From DASTHG01 sp035491895 (GTDB lineage Bacteria > Gemmatimonadota > Gemmatimonadetes > Gemmatimonadales > GWC2-71-9), in assembly GCA_035491895.1 (NCBI GenBank), contig DATJJY010000109.1, positions 1 to 11,694 of the forward strand: a stretch of DNA of 11,694 bases, given 5' to 3'. The position numbers were made by a program, and so were the translations under genes. The notes beneath the pieces were generated by a model, which was not told the origin of the DNA, made no database searches, and saw only the letters and a list, made by a program, of their open reading frames with translations. Shown piece by piece: positions 1 to 6,952 of this stretch. The stretch's first letter is position 1. Each line of letters opens with the position of its first letter.

Positions 1-1
1 C

Positions 2-910
2 GATGGCACGGCGGGCATCGAAGCGGCGTTCGTGCGCTTCGACAACCTCGGCAATTCGCCGTGGGCCAACGTGAAGGTGGGGAAATTCGAGCTGGACAAC
101 CTGTATTCCGAGAAGCGCATCACCTGGCTTTCGAACAACGGCGGCTTTCTCTACGCGTACCACTATCTGCCGGCCGGCTCCTCCAACAACTTCGGCATGG
201 GGGACAACCAGATCGGTGCGGAATTCTCCGGCCACTCGATCAATAGCTACTCGCGCTACAGCTTGGCGCTCCTGACGACCGACGATGGCGAGGCCGGCCT
301 GCCGGGCGGCAAGAGCATGGACGCCATGTTCACACTGAGCCAGGCCTGGGCGCTGGGGAAAGGGTTGGGCCCGCAACGCGTCGGCGTGTTCGGCTATCTG
401 GGCCACCGCCCGACGGTGGAGCAGACGAGCTTCGGCAATCCGATTCCCGGCGACGCGACGGACAACGTGTCGTTCTCCCGGTTCGGCGCGACGGCGCAGA
501 TCTGGCTGGGCAACCTGGAGCTGCTCCCGATGTTCTCGCACGCGCAGGACAATGCGGCGCTGGGTGGCGGGACGCAGAATCCCGCCTGGAACACGGCCAT
601 GCTCGAAGCGCACTACGTCGCCGCCACGCGGCTCATGATTCAGGGGCGCTACGAGCAGGTGCGGATGTCCAAGCAGGGTGACCCCGCGACCCCGAAGACG
701 CTCGGCAACGCCGACGCCTTCGTCGTGGGGGTCCGTGCCTATCCCTTCATGTTCAGCCGCGACGGGATGGCGTTTCACGGCGAATTTGCGATGACCAAGA
801 CGATCGGCACCGTGCCGCTGAGCGGTGACGGCGTCGGTGCGGACCCATTGACCCCGGGCACGGCGGTGTGGAGCCGCAGCGTGTTCCTCGGCTTCGACTT
901 CGCGTTCTAG
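2..910 (+). CDS. Outer-membrane beta-barrel protein, C-terminal part (5' end outside window)
   Basis: The frame is open from the first complete codon (position 2) to TAG at 908-910, so about 302 residues of a longer protein are visible; the GTG at 32 is unlikely to be the real start. The sequence alternates polar and aromatic/hydrophobic residues in strand-like stretches (for example VKVGKFELDNLY and LMIQGRYEQVRM), has Gly/Asn-rich loops, no hydrophobic helix, and ends in FLGFDFAF. A C-terminal Phe after alternating hydrophobics is the usual signal for insertion by the BAM machinery. This supports a porin-like outer-membrane barrel. The next gene, a diheme cytochrome c, starts 11 nt downstream, so a role in electron or solute passage for the respiratory operon is plausible. 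From memory, barrels of this kind in soil bacteria can carry an N-terminal CXXCH heme segment, but that part is not in the window. No specific family name can be assigned; barrel assignment is fairly sure, function is not. Confidence 0.7.
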   Translation, partial: DGTAGIEAAFVRFDNLGNSPWANVKVGKFELDNLYSEKRITWLSNNGGFLYAYHYLPAGSSNNFGMGDNQIGAEFSGHSINSYSRYSLALLTTDDGEAGLPGGKSMDAMFTLSQAWALGKGLGPQRVGVFGYLGHRPTVEQTSFGNPIPGDATDNVSFSRFGATAQIWLGNLELLPMFSHAQDNAALGGGTQNPAWNTAMLEAHYVAATRLMIQGRYEQVRMSKQGDPATPKTLGNADAFVVGVRAYPFMFSRDGMAFHGEFAMTKTIGTVPLSGDGVGADPLTPGTAVWSRSVFLGFDFAF

Positions 911-921
911 GAGGAGGCCCG

Positions 922-1761
922 ATGAAACCGCAATTGGGATGGCTGGCAATCGCCTCGTGTTGGGGAGCGCTCCTCGTCGTGGCCCCGCGCCCCGGGGAGG
1001 CGCAGCAAACGCGTGTCGGCACAGTCACCGGCCGTGCCGCCGCCGGCCAGAAGCTCTACGGCCGCTACTGCACGGGCTGTCACGGGCCCGACGGGGACGG
1101 CCAGGGCGAGAACGCCATGTGGATCGATCCAAAGCCGCGGGATTTCACCGCCGCAACGTTCAAGTGTCGCTCGACGGTGTCGGGGAATCTGCCCACCGAC
1201 CTGGATCTGTACAATTCCGTGACCCGCGGCTTCGTCACCACAAACATGCCACCGTGGGTCGCATTGACCCCGCAGAACCGTGTCGACCTCGTCGCGTATA
1301 TCAAGACCTTCTCCCGGCGCTGGCAGGGGGGGACGGCGGCGACGCCGATCACGATCCCGCCCGAGCCGGCACCCACAGCCGAGGGGATCCTCCACGGACG
1401 CCAGCTGTTTCAGCATCTCGAATGCTGGAAATGCCACGGCCCGGCGGGACACGGCGATGGGCCTTCGGCCTCGACGCTGACGGACAGCAAGGACAACCCC
1501 ATCCGCCCGTACAACTTCTCCACCGGGTCGCGATTCAAGTGCGGTACCACCAACCAGGATCTGTACCGGATCTTCATGACCGGCCTCGACGGCACGCCGA
1601 TGCCGTCGTTCGCCGACAACCTCAAGCCGGAGGAAGCGTGGGATCTCGTGCACTTCCTGCGCACGCTCCAGCCGTTGCGGACTCCGGAGGCCGCGATCTG
1701 GAACGCCTGGACGATTTCTCATCCGGAGCAGATCAAACCCATCGGGCCGGAAGGCCAGTGA
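922..1761 (+). CDS. Secreted diheme cytochrome c
   Basis: A 279-residue periplasmic electron carrier. ATG 922 is chosen because GAGGAGG (911-917) sits 4 nt before it and a signal peptide follows at once (residues 1-27, basic start, hydrophobic core, probable cleavage after GEA); the frame stays open further upstream, but that would overlap the barrel gene. Two homologous cytochrome c lobes are visible: C50-TG-C53-H54 with M109 as likely sixth ligand, and C168-WK-C171-H172 with M227 as likely sixth ligand. Each lobe ends in a class I style helix (VDLVAYIKTF; AWDLVHFLRTL). Both lobes also have an FKC segment (C82 and C207) at the same relative place, which points to internal duplication. The gene lies between the barrel and the copper protein in a tight operon with cytochrome oxidase genes, so it probably passes electrons toward the CuA site of subunit II. 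The specific donor is unknown. Confidence 0.9.
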   Translation: MKPQLGWLAIASCWGALLVVAPRPGEAQQTRVGTVTGRAAAGQKLYGRYCTGCHGPDGDGQGENAMWIDPKPRDFTAATFKCRSTVSGNLPTDLDLYNSVTRGFVTTNMPPWVALTPQNRVDLVAYIKTFSRRWQGGTAATPITIPPEPAPTAEGILHGRQLFQHLECWKCHGPAGHGDGPSASTLTDSKDNPIRPYNFSTGSRFKCGTTNQDLYRIFMTGLDGTPMPSFADNLKPEEAWDLVHFLRTLQPLRTPEAAIWNAWTISHPEQIKPIGPEGQ

Positions 1762-1771
1762 GGGAGCAGCC

Positions 1772-2494
1772 ATGCGCACACCATCCATCGTCCTGCTCGC
1801 CGGAGCCGCGCTCTTTCCCGCGGCGTTGACCGGCCCGGCCGCGCCGGCGCCACGCGCCGCCGGTGCGGTGAGCGGCACCGTGACGTTCACCGGAACGCCG
1901 CCCAAGATGAAGCCGATCGACATGAGCAAGGAGCCGTCGTGCGCGAGCCAGCACGCGACGCCTGTGACGACACAGAACGTCGTGACGGGGCCCGGGAACT
2001 CGCTGCAATACGTCGTGGTCTACGTGTCCGCCGGCGACCCGGGCGGCGCACCGGCGACGGAAACCGTGCGCTACGACCAGAAAGGGTGCCAGTATCTGCC
2101 GCACGTCGCCGTCCTGGAAGCGAACCAGCCGCTCGAGATCTACAACGACGACCAGACCTCACATAACATCCATCCCCTCGCGACGACCAACGCGGAGTGG
2201 AACAAGTCCCAACCCCCCGGGGCGCCGCCGATTCACACGAGTTACGCGAAGCCCGAGTTCATCCCGGTCAAGTGCAACGTGCACCCGTGGATGCATGGCT
2301 ACTTCGCGGTGCTCGCCACCGCGCGGCACGCGGTGAGCGGCTCCGACGGCAAGTTCAACCTCACAGGGCTGCCACCCGGGAAGTACACACTCACGGCGTG
2401 GCACGAGAAGTTCGGCACCCAGACGCAGGATGTGACCATCACGGGCAGCGAGACGGCGACCGCGAACTTCGTGTTCAAGGCCACCCCCTACTGA
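1772..2494 (+). CDS. Secreted cupredoxin-like protein with carboxypeptidase-regulatory-like C-terminus
   Basis: 240 residues, ATG 1772 preceded by GGGAG (1762-1766). Residues 1 to about 30 form an Ala-rich signal peptide. The central part (about 31-182) looks like a cupredoxin fold. Candidate type 1 copper ligands are H131 and/or H134 in TSHNIHP, then C168, H171 and M174 in VKCNVHPWMHGY; the C-x2-H-x2-M spacing is typical of blue-copper sites. C106 and H111 (KGCQYLPH) are further possible metal or disulfide residues. Residues about 185-236 (SGSDGKFNLTGLPPGKYTLTAWHEKFG) match the carboxypeptidase-regulatory-like beta-sandwich that often follows this kind of domain. The gene sits 10 nt after the diheme cytochrome and 14 nt before oxidase subunit II, so it may be a periplasmic electron shuttle or a copper carrier for the CuA/CuB sites. 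Copper binding is inferred from residues only. Confidence 0.8.
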   Translation: MRTPSIVLLAGAALFPAALTGPAAPAPRAAGAVSGTVTFTGTPPKMKPIDMSKEPSCASQHATPVTTQNVVTGPGNSLQYVVVYVSAGDPGGAPATETVRYDQKGCQYLPHVAVLEANQPLEIYNDDQTSHNIHPLATTNAEWNKSQPPGAPPIHTSYAKPEFIPVKCNVHPWMHGYFAVLATARHAVSGSDGKFNLTGLPPGKYTLTAWHEKFGTQTQDVTITGSETATANFVFKATPY

Positions 2495-2508
2495 GCGGAG
2501 GCGGGTCG

Positions 2509-3312
2509 ATGGGCAAACTGCTGGCCGGGCTGATCACCGTGATAACGCTCGTGTCGGCGGTGATCTTCGCGCGGCACATCTGGTGGATGCCCCCGGACAT
2601 TTCCGTCCTGGGCGCTGGGATCGATCGCCAGATGGGCGAAACGATGTTGAGCGCTGGGGCGCTGTTCGTCGTGGCGCAGCTCGTACTGGCGTTCTTCATC
2701 TGGCGCTTCGCCGATCGCGGCGACACGCGGCCCATCAAGACGTTTCCCGGGGGGGTGGCGCCGCTGGTGGTGCTGGCCGTCGTCCTCGTGGGCGCCGAGG
2801 TGCTGGCACTCACGCTCGTGGGTTCCAAGGTGTGGGCGGGGATCTATCAGGCCCCGCCCGACCCCAGGGCGCTGCATATCGACGTGCAGGCCGAGCAGTT
2901 CGCCTTCTATTTTCGCTATGCGGGCGCGGATAGGGCGTTCGGGGCCACGCATCCGAACTTGATCGACGATGGGAACGGCAACTTCTTCGGCCTCGACCCG
3001 GCCAACGACACGACGGCGCGCGACGACATCGTGTCCGCGTCGCTCGTGATCCCCGTCAATCAGCCGATTCTGCTCACCATGCACGCCAAGGATGTCGGAC
3101 ACGCATTCTACGTCCCGGAACTTCGCATTCAGCAGGACTTCGTGCCGGGGCTCGACATCCCGCTGCAGTTCACGGCGACCAAGACAGGGAAATACGAGAT
3201 CGTCTGCACCCAGCTGTGCGGGCTGGGGCACTACAACATGCGGGCCTACCTGGAAGTGAAGGGCCCGGACGAATTCGCCCAATGGCTGAAGGACCAGGCG
3301 GCCCAACAATGA
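2509..3312 (+). CDS. coxM: Cytochrome c oxidase subunit II (CuA), CoxM/CoxB type
   Basis: 267 residues. ATG 2509 follows GGAGG (2497-2501) and gives a membrane start; upstream in-frame codons would run through the copper-protein gene. Hydrophobic segments lie at about 5-24, 47-66 and 84-106, followed by the periplasmic CuA domain. The binuclear CuA site is intact: H198 (DVGHAFYVPELRIQQD), C233, C237, H241 and M244 (CTQLCGLGHYNM). This subunit takes electrons from cytochrome c and passes them to heme a in subunit I. Two features are unusual for aa3 enzymes: Q235 stands where Glu is usual, and the aromatic electron-entry motif reads EQFAFYFRY, with Phe131 and Phe133 replacing the two Trp residues of QWYW. 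From memory, the ba3 oxidase of Thermus thermophilus also has Gln in this motif. No C-terminal cytochrome c domain is present. The stop codon overlaps the start of subunit I (ATGA, 3309-3312). The symbol follows the coxMNOP-like order; coxB would be the generic name. Confidence 0.95.
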   Translation: MGKLLAGLITVITLVSAVIFARHIWWMPPDISVLGAGIDRQMGETMLSAGALFVVAQLVLAFFIWRFADRGDTRPIKTFPGGVAPLVVLAVVLVGAEVLALTLVGSKVWAGIYQAPPDPRALHIDVQAEQFAFYFRYAGADRAFGATHPNLIDDGNGNFFGLDPANDTTARDDIVSASLVIPVNQPILLTMHAKDVGHAFYVPELRIQQDFVPGLDIPLQFTATKTGKYEIVCTQLCGLGHYNMRAYLEVKGPDEFAQWLKDQAAQQ

Positions 3313-5069
3313 CCCACAACGTGGCGACTCCCGCGGCCGCGCACCATCACGCACCGCCCCGGACGTTCCTGCGCAAGTACGTCTTCAGCGTCGATCACAA
3401 AGTGATCGGCAAGCAGTACCTCGGCCTGGCGCTGGTGGCGGTGTGTACCGGAATGTTCCTCTCCTGGCTGATGCGCCTGCATCTCGCCTCTCCCGAGCTC
3501 CCGATCCCCGGCCTCTCAAAGCTGTCGCCCAACGGCGCACCGGGCGGCGTCATGACGCCCGAGTACTACCTCTCGCTCATGACGATGCACGGCACGATCA
3601 TGGTGTTCTTCGTGCTGACGACGGCCCCGTTCGCCGGGTTCGGTAACTTCGTGCTCCCCTTGCAAGTGGGCGCCGAAGACATGGCGTTCCCGCGCATCAA
3701 CATGATGTCGTTCTGGGTCACGTTCGTGGCGTTCGTGGTGCTGATCGCCGCGTTCTTCATCCCAGACGGGCCGCCCCTCTCGGGATGGACGGCCTACGCG
3801 CCACTCAGCGCCGTCGGCAAGGATGCCGGCCCCGGCCAGGGACTCGGTCAGACGCTGTGGGCGGTTTCCATCGCGCTGTTCTGCATCGGGCAGCTGCTCG
3901 GCGCGCTTAATTTCATCACGACAACGCTCGATCTCCGCACCAAGGGGATGTCGCTCTCCCGCCTCCCCTACGCCACCTGGGCGTGGTTCATCACCTCGGT
4001 GATCGGGCTGATTGCGTTCTCGGTGCTCCTGCCCGCCTGCATCCTGCTCATTCTGGATCGTGTCGCCGGGACGAGCTTCTTCATCCCCGCCGGGCTCGTG
4101 ATCAGCGACCGCCTGCAAGCCCACTCGGGCGGGTCGCCGCTGTTGTGGCAGCACCTCTTCTGGTTCTTCGGACATCCCGAGGTGTACATCGCGATCCTGC
4201 CGGGCTTCGGCATCATTTCGCAGGTGCTCCCCGCCTTCGCGCGCAAGCCGCTGCTCGGGCCCCGCGTGTTCATCGCCTGCCTCGCCGCCATCGCGTTGTT
4301 GAGCTACACGGTGTGGGGCCACCACATGTTTCTGAGCGGCATGAACCCCTTTTCGGCGACCCTGTTCTCGGTGCCGACGCTGATCATCACGATCCCGGCC
4401 ACGATCGTGACCCTGCTCTGGATCGGAACGCTCTACGGCTCGAAGTTGCGCTTCACCACGGCGGCGCTGTTCTGCCTCGGCTTCGCCTCGGTGTTCGTGA
4501 GCGGCGGGATCAGCGGCTTCTTCCTAGCCCAGCCGTCGATCGACGTCTACCTGCACGGCACCTACTTCGTCGTGGCACACTTCCACTTTGTGATGGGCGT
4601 GGCGGCGATGTTCGGCATCTTCGCCGGCACGTATTACTGGTTCCCCAAGATGTTCGGGCGGATGATGAACGAGACACTCGGCAAGGTGCATTTCGCCCTG
4701 ACCTTCATCGGGGTCTATTGCATCTTCATGCCGATGCACTACCTCGGCCTACACGGCGATGTGCGCCGCTACTCGGCGTTCACCGACGAGTACATGAAGG
4801 GGGACATTCCGTTGCACCGCTTTATTACCGTCGCGGCCCTCTTCACCGGCGCCGTGCAGCTCATCTTCCTCGTGAATCTCATCTACAGCCGGTTCAAGGG
4901 CTCCAAGGCGACGGACAACCCGTGGCAATCCACGACGCTCGAGTGGGCCACCACGTCGCCCCCGCCGTTCGACAACTTCGGCGGCCACCCCCCCGTGGTG
5001 TACCGCGGACCCAATGAATACGGGACCCCGTCGGCGGCCGGCGACTACACTCCGCAGACGACCCCCTAA
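3309..5069 (+). CDS. coxN: Cytochrome c oxidase subunit I, heme-copper catalytic subunit
   Basis: 586 residues, about 12 membrane helices, slightly longer than usual. ATG 3309 overlaps the subunit II stop (ATGA), so translation is probably coupled; the residues that follow (FLRKYVFSVDHKVIGKQYL) are the normal N-terminus of the family. It reduces O2 to water and pumps protons. Visible ligands: H94 (MTMHGTIM) and H426 for the low-spin heme, H424 for the high-spin heme, and H289, H338, H339 for CuB, with Y293 placed for the His-Tyr crosslink (GHPEVY). D-channel residues N113, D124, N131 and E291 are present, an A1-type pattern. The K-channel helix is not canonical: ITIPATIVTLLW has Ala364, Val367 and Leu370 where Thr, Lys and Ser are usual. 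The C-terminal NPWQSTTLEWATTSPPPFDNF is the usual tail. The symbol reflects the II-I-III-III order of coxMNOP; coxA or ctaD are generic alternatives. Confidence 0.96.
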   Translation: MTHNVATPAAAHHHAPPRTFLRKYVFSVDHKVIGKQYLGLALVAVCTGMFLSWLMRLHLASPELPIPGLSKLSPNGAPGGVMTPEYYLSLMTMHGTIMVFFVLTTAPFAGFGNFVLPLQVGAEDMAFPRINMMSFWVTFVAFVVLIAAFFIPDGPPLSGWTAYAPLSAVGKDAGPGQGLGQTLWAVSIALFCIGQLLGALNFITTTLDLRTKGMSLSRLPYATWAWFITSVIGLIAFSVLLPACILLILDRVAGTSFFIPAGLVISDRLQAHSGGSPLLWQHLFWFFGHPEVYIAILPGFGIISQVLPAFARKPLLGPRVFIACLAAIALLSYTVWGHHMFLSGMNPFSATLFSVPTLIITIPATIVTLLWIGTLYGSKLRFTTAALFCLGFASVFVSGGISGFFLAQPSIDVYLHGTYFVVAHFHFVMGVAAMFGIFAGTYYWFPKMFGRMMNETLGKVHFALTFIGVYCIFMPMHYLGLHGDVRRYSAFTDEYMKGDIPLHRFITVAALFTGAVQLIFLVNLIYSRFKGSKATDNPWQSTTLEWATTSPPPFDNFGGHPPVVYRGPNEYGTPSAAGDYTPQTTP

Positions 5070-5072
5070 CCG

Positions 5073-5654
5073 ATGTTTCCAATGCGATCCGTCCCGGTCG
5101 AGCGCGTGAGTCCGGCGCCGGCGCGAACCGGTGTCTGGGTCGGCGTGCTCGCCATCTCGATGACATTCGCGGCCATCACGAGCGCGATGGTCGCGCGCGC
5201 CGGCGCCACGCCCGATTGGCAACCGTTCCGCCTCCCGGTGATTCTGTACGTGAACACGGTACTCCTCATGCTGAGCAGCGGGACGCTCGAATCAGCTCGC
5301 TCCCGCCTGGCGCAGCCGGAGCCTCGGGCAATCGGGGGAACTGCCGCTCAATGGCTGCTGCTGACGTTGGGCCTGGGCCTCCTGTTCATCGCCGGGCAGC
5401 TGCTCGCCTGGCGGGCCCTCGCCCGGCAAGGGTTGTTTCTCTCCACGGCACCGAGCAGTGCGTTCTTTTACCTCTTCACGGCACTGCACGGCCTTCACCT
5501 CCTCGGCGGGGTCGCCGCCCTGGCGTACGCGCTGCGCCGCGTACGCATGCTCGGTGCGGCGGCGGGAGACACCCTGGGCGCCGCAGCACTGTACTGGCAT
5601 TTCATGACGTGTCTGTGGGTGTGTTTGCTGCTCCTTCTGACGATCCGCCTCTAA
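5073..5654 (+). CDS. coxO: Heme-copper oxidase subunit III-like protein (first of two)
   Basis: 193 residues with about five membrane helices. ATG 5073 lies 3 nt after the subunit I stop and has no clear Shine-Dalgarno, so translational coupling is likely; ATG 5082 is an alternative start three codons later. Family features are in the C-terminal half: FFYLFTALHGLHLLGG and ALYWHFMTCLWVCLLLLL, which match the histidine-bearing helices of subunit III. The N-terminal half is more divergent: an acidic residue is not evident in the first helix, where subunit III usually has a conserved Glu. Subunit III carries no metal; in this family it stabilises the catalytic core and supports proton uptake. A second subunit III-like gene follows 20 nt later, so the two may form a heterodimer or one may replace the other. 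Placement fits coxO of coxMNOP-like operons. Confidence 0.85.
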   Translation: MFPMRSVPVERVSPAPARTGVWVGVLAISMTFAAITSAMVARAGATPDWQPFRLPVILYVNTVLLMLSSGTLESARSRLAQPEPRAIGGTAAQWLLLTLGLGLLFIAGQLLAWRALARQGLFLSTAPSSAFFYLFTALHGLHLLGGVAALAYALRRVRMLGAAAGDTLGAAALYWHFMTCLWVCLLLLLTIRL

Positions 5655-5665
5655 CGTACGCGATC

Positions 5666-5669
5666 GGAG
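5666..5669 (+). promoter_or_regulatory. Ribosome binding site that selects a GTG start
   Basis: GGAG ends 5 nt before GTG 5675. It decides the start of the second subunit III gene, because the same frame stays open far upstream without a plausible membrane N-terminus or an ATG. Confidence 0.7.
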
Positions 5670-5674
5670 CCCGA

Positions 5675-6280
<606 letters not shown>

Positions 6281-6290
6281 CGGGAGGATC

Positions 6291-6602
6291 ATGATGACGA
6301 CAGAATCGGCTTCCCGCCCCAGCGCTCGGACGTACCTGGTCGTGTGGGTGGCCCTGGTGGCGATCGTCGTGGTGGAAATCCTGCTGACCTACGCGCACCT
6401 GAGCCCCGGCACCCAGCTCGCGGCCCTTCTATCGCTCGCGCTGGTCGAAGCCGGAATCGCCCTCGCGTACTTCATGCACCTGCGCTACGAGCGGACGGTA
6501 TTGTTCTGGAGTCTCATCCCGGGCCTGGTGTTCGCCCTGCTGATGCTCGACCAGATCTGGCCCGACGCGCTCCGCCTCATCACACTCCGACACGGTCCGT
6601 GA
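6291..6602 (+). CDS. Cytochrome c oxidase subunit IV, prokaryotic type
   Basis: 103 residues (102 if the second ATG, 6294, is used). GGGAGG at 6282-6287 is only 3 nt from the first ATG and 6 nt from the second, so 6294 may be the better start. Three hydrophobic helices are visible, at about residues 14-34, 41-61 and 70-87, and the turn AYFMHLRYERTVLFWSLIPG is typical of the small subunit IV family of bacterial oxidases, where a short FMHL motif lies between the last two helices. The protein is a non-catalytic membrane subunit that helps assembly or stability. It is the last clear oxidase subunit in the operon, 10 nt after subunit III. Confidence 0.9.
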   Translation: MMTTESASRPSARTYLVVWVALVAIVVVEILLTYAHLSPGTQLAALLSLALVEAGIALAYFMHLRYERTVLFWSLIPGLVFALLMLDQIWPDALRLITLRHGP

Positions 6603-6610
6603 GCGGGACC

Positions 6611-6724
6611 ATGGCGGGTCTGATGGGCTCCCTGATGCTGGGGATGCTCATTCTGATGGTTCCGGCGTTCGCGATCTGCGTCGCAGTGGGGATGATGCTC
6701 TACCGGCGCCGGCGAGAGGAGTAG
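6611..6724 (+). CDS. Small single-span membrane protein, 37 residues
   Basis: ATG 6611 begins 8 nt after the subunit IV stop and the frame ends at TAG 6722-6724. The peptide is almost entirely one hydrophobic Met/Leu/Gly-rich helix (residues 2-30) followed by a charged tail, YRRRREE, which would stay in the cytoplasm. The Shine-Dalgarno is weak (GCGGGACC), so translation may be coupled to subunit IV. Position at the end of an oxidase operon suggests an accessory subunit or assembly peptide, as seen for other small oxidase-associated proteins, but I recognise no family. Coding status rests on the context and the clean helix-plus-charged-tail layout. Confidence 0.5.
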   Translation: MAGLMGSLMLGMLILMVPAFAICVAVGMMLYRRRREE

Positions 6725-6813
6725 GAAGGAGGACCGTCCTCGCCGCCCACGAGCAGCCAGCGGCCGACGATCGCAATCGCCAGGATTCCGAGCACGGCAC
6801 CCATCACGGTCAT
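6700..6813 (-). CDS. Possible small membrane protein on the minus strand, 37 residues
   Basis: Reading leftward, ATG is at 6813-6811 and TAG at 6702-6700. A good GGAGG (plus-strand CCTCC, 6818-6822) lies 4 nt before the ATG. The product MTVMGAVLGILAIAIVGRWL and onward has one hydrophobic helix (about residues 3-22), then VGGEDGPPSYSS and a final run of four Arg. The frame overlaps the end of the plus-strand small gene tail to tail by 25 nt. The stretch from 6814 to the next gene at 6953 shows no promoter I can support on either strand. It could be a chance frame in a GC-rich spacer; the ribosome binding site and helix are the arguments for a real gene. Confidence 0.35.
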   Translation of the reverse strand: MTVMGAVLGILAIAIVGRWLLVGGEDGPPSYSSRRRR

Positions 6814-6952
6814 GTTGCCTCCGCACGAAGGGTGAATCAGGCAGCACTACCGGACTGCATCATTCAAGACCGGGTCCCCAAAAGCAAGTGTGTTGCGCTC
6901 CCGTTACAGCCCCTGTGCGAGTAGTGTTCTCCACATTCTTCATGGAGGATTG

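Noticed and set aside
868..921. Upstream GTG start for the diheme cytochrome
   Set aside because: It would overlap the barrel gene and bury the signal peptide; ATG 922 has a strong ribosome binding site.
952..963. Possible lipobox IASC (residues 10-13) in the diheme cytochrome
   Set aside because: It falls too early, after only about nine residues, and the hydrophobic core continues past the Cys to residue 21; a normal signal peptide cut near residue 27 fits better.
907..1929. 340-codon minus-strand frame across the diheme cytochrome gene
   Set aside because: It is Arg/Gly/Pro-rich as expected for a shadow of GC-rich coding DNA, and the plus strand here has two heme motifs, a signal peptide and a ribosome binding site.
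6729..6741. Palindrome GAGGAC-C-GTCCTC after the oxidase operon as a terminator
   Set aside because: At most five pairs with a 3-nt loop and no T run follows; it is too weak to call.
6893..6927. Promoter-like TTGCGC and TAGTGT before the isomerase gene
   Set aside because: The spacer is 23 nt, too long for a sigma-70-type promoter, and the hexamers are poor matches.
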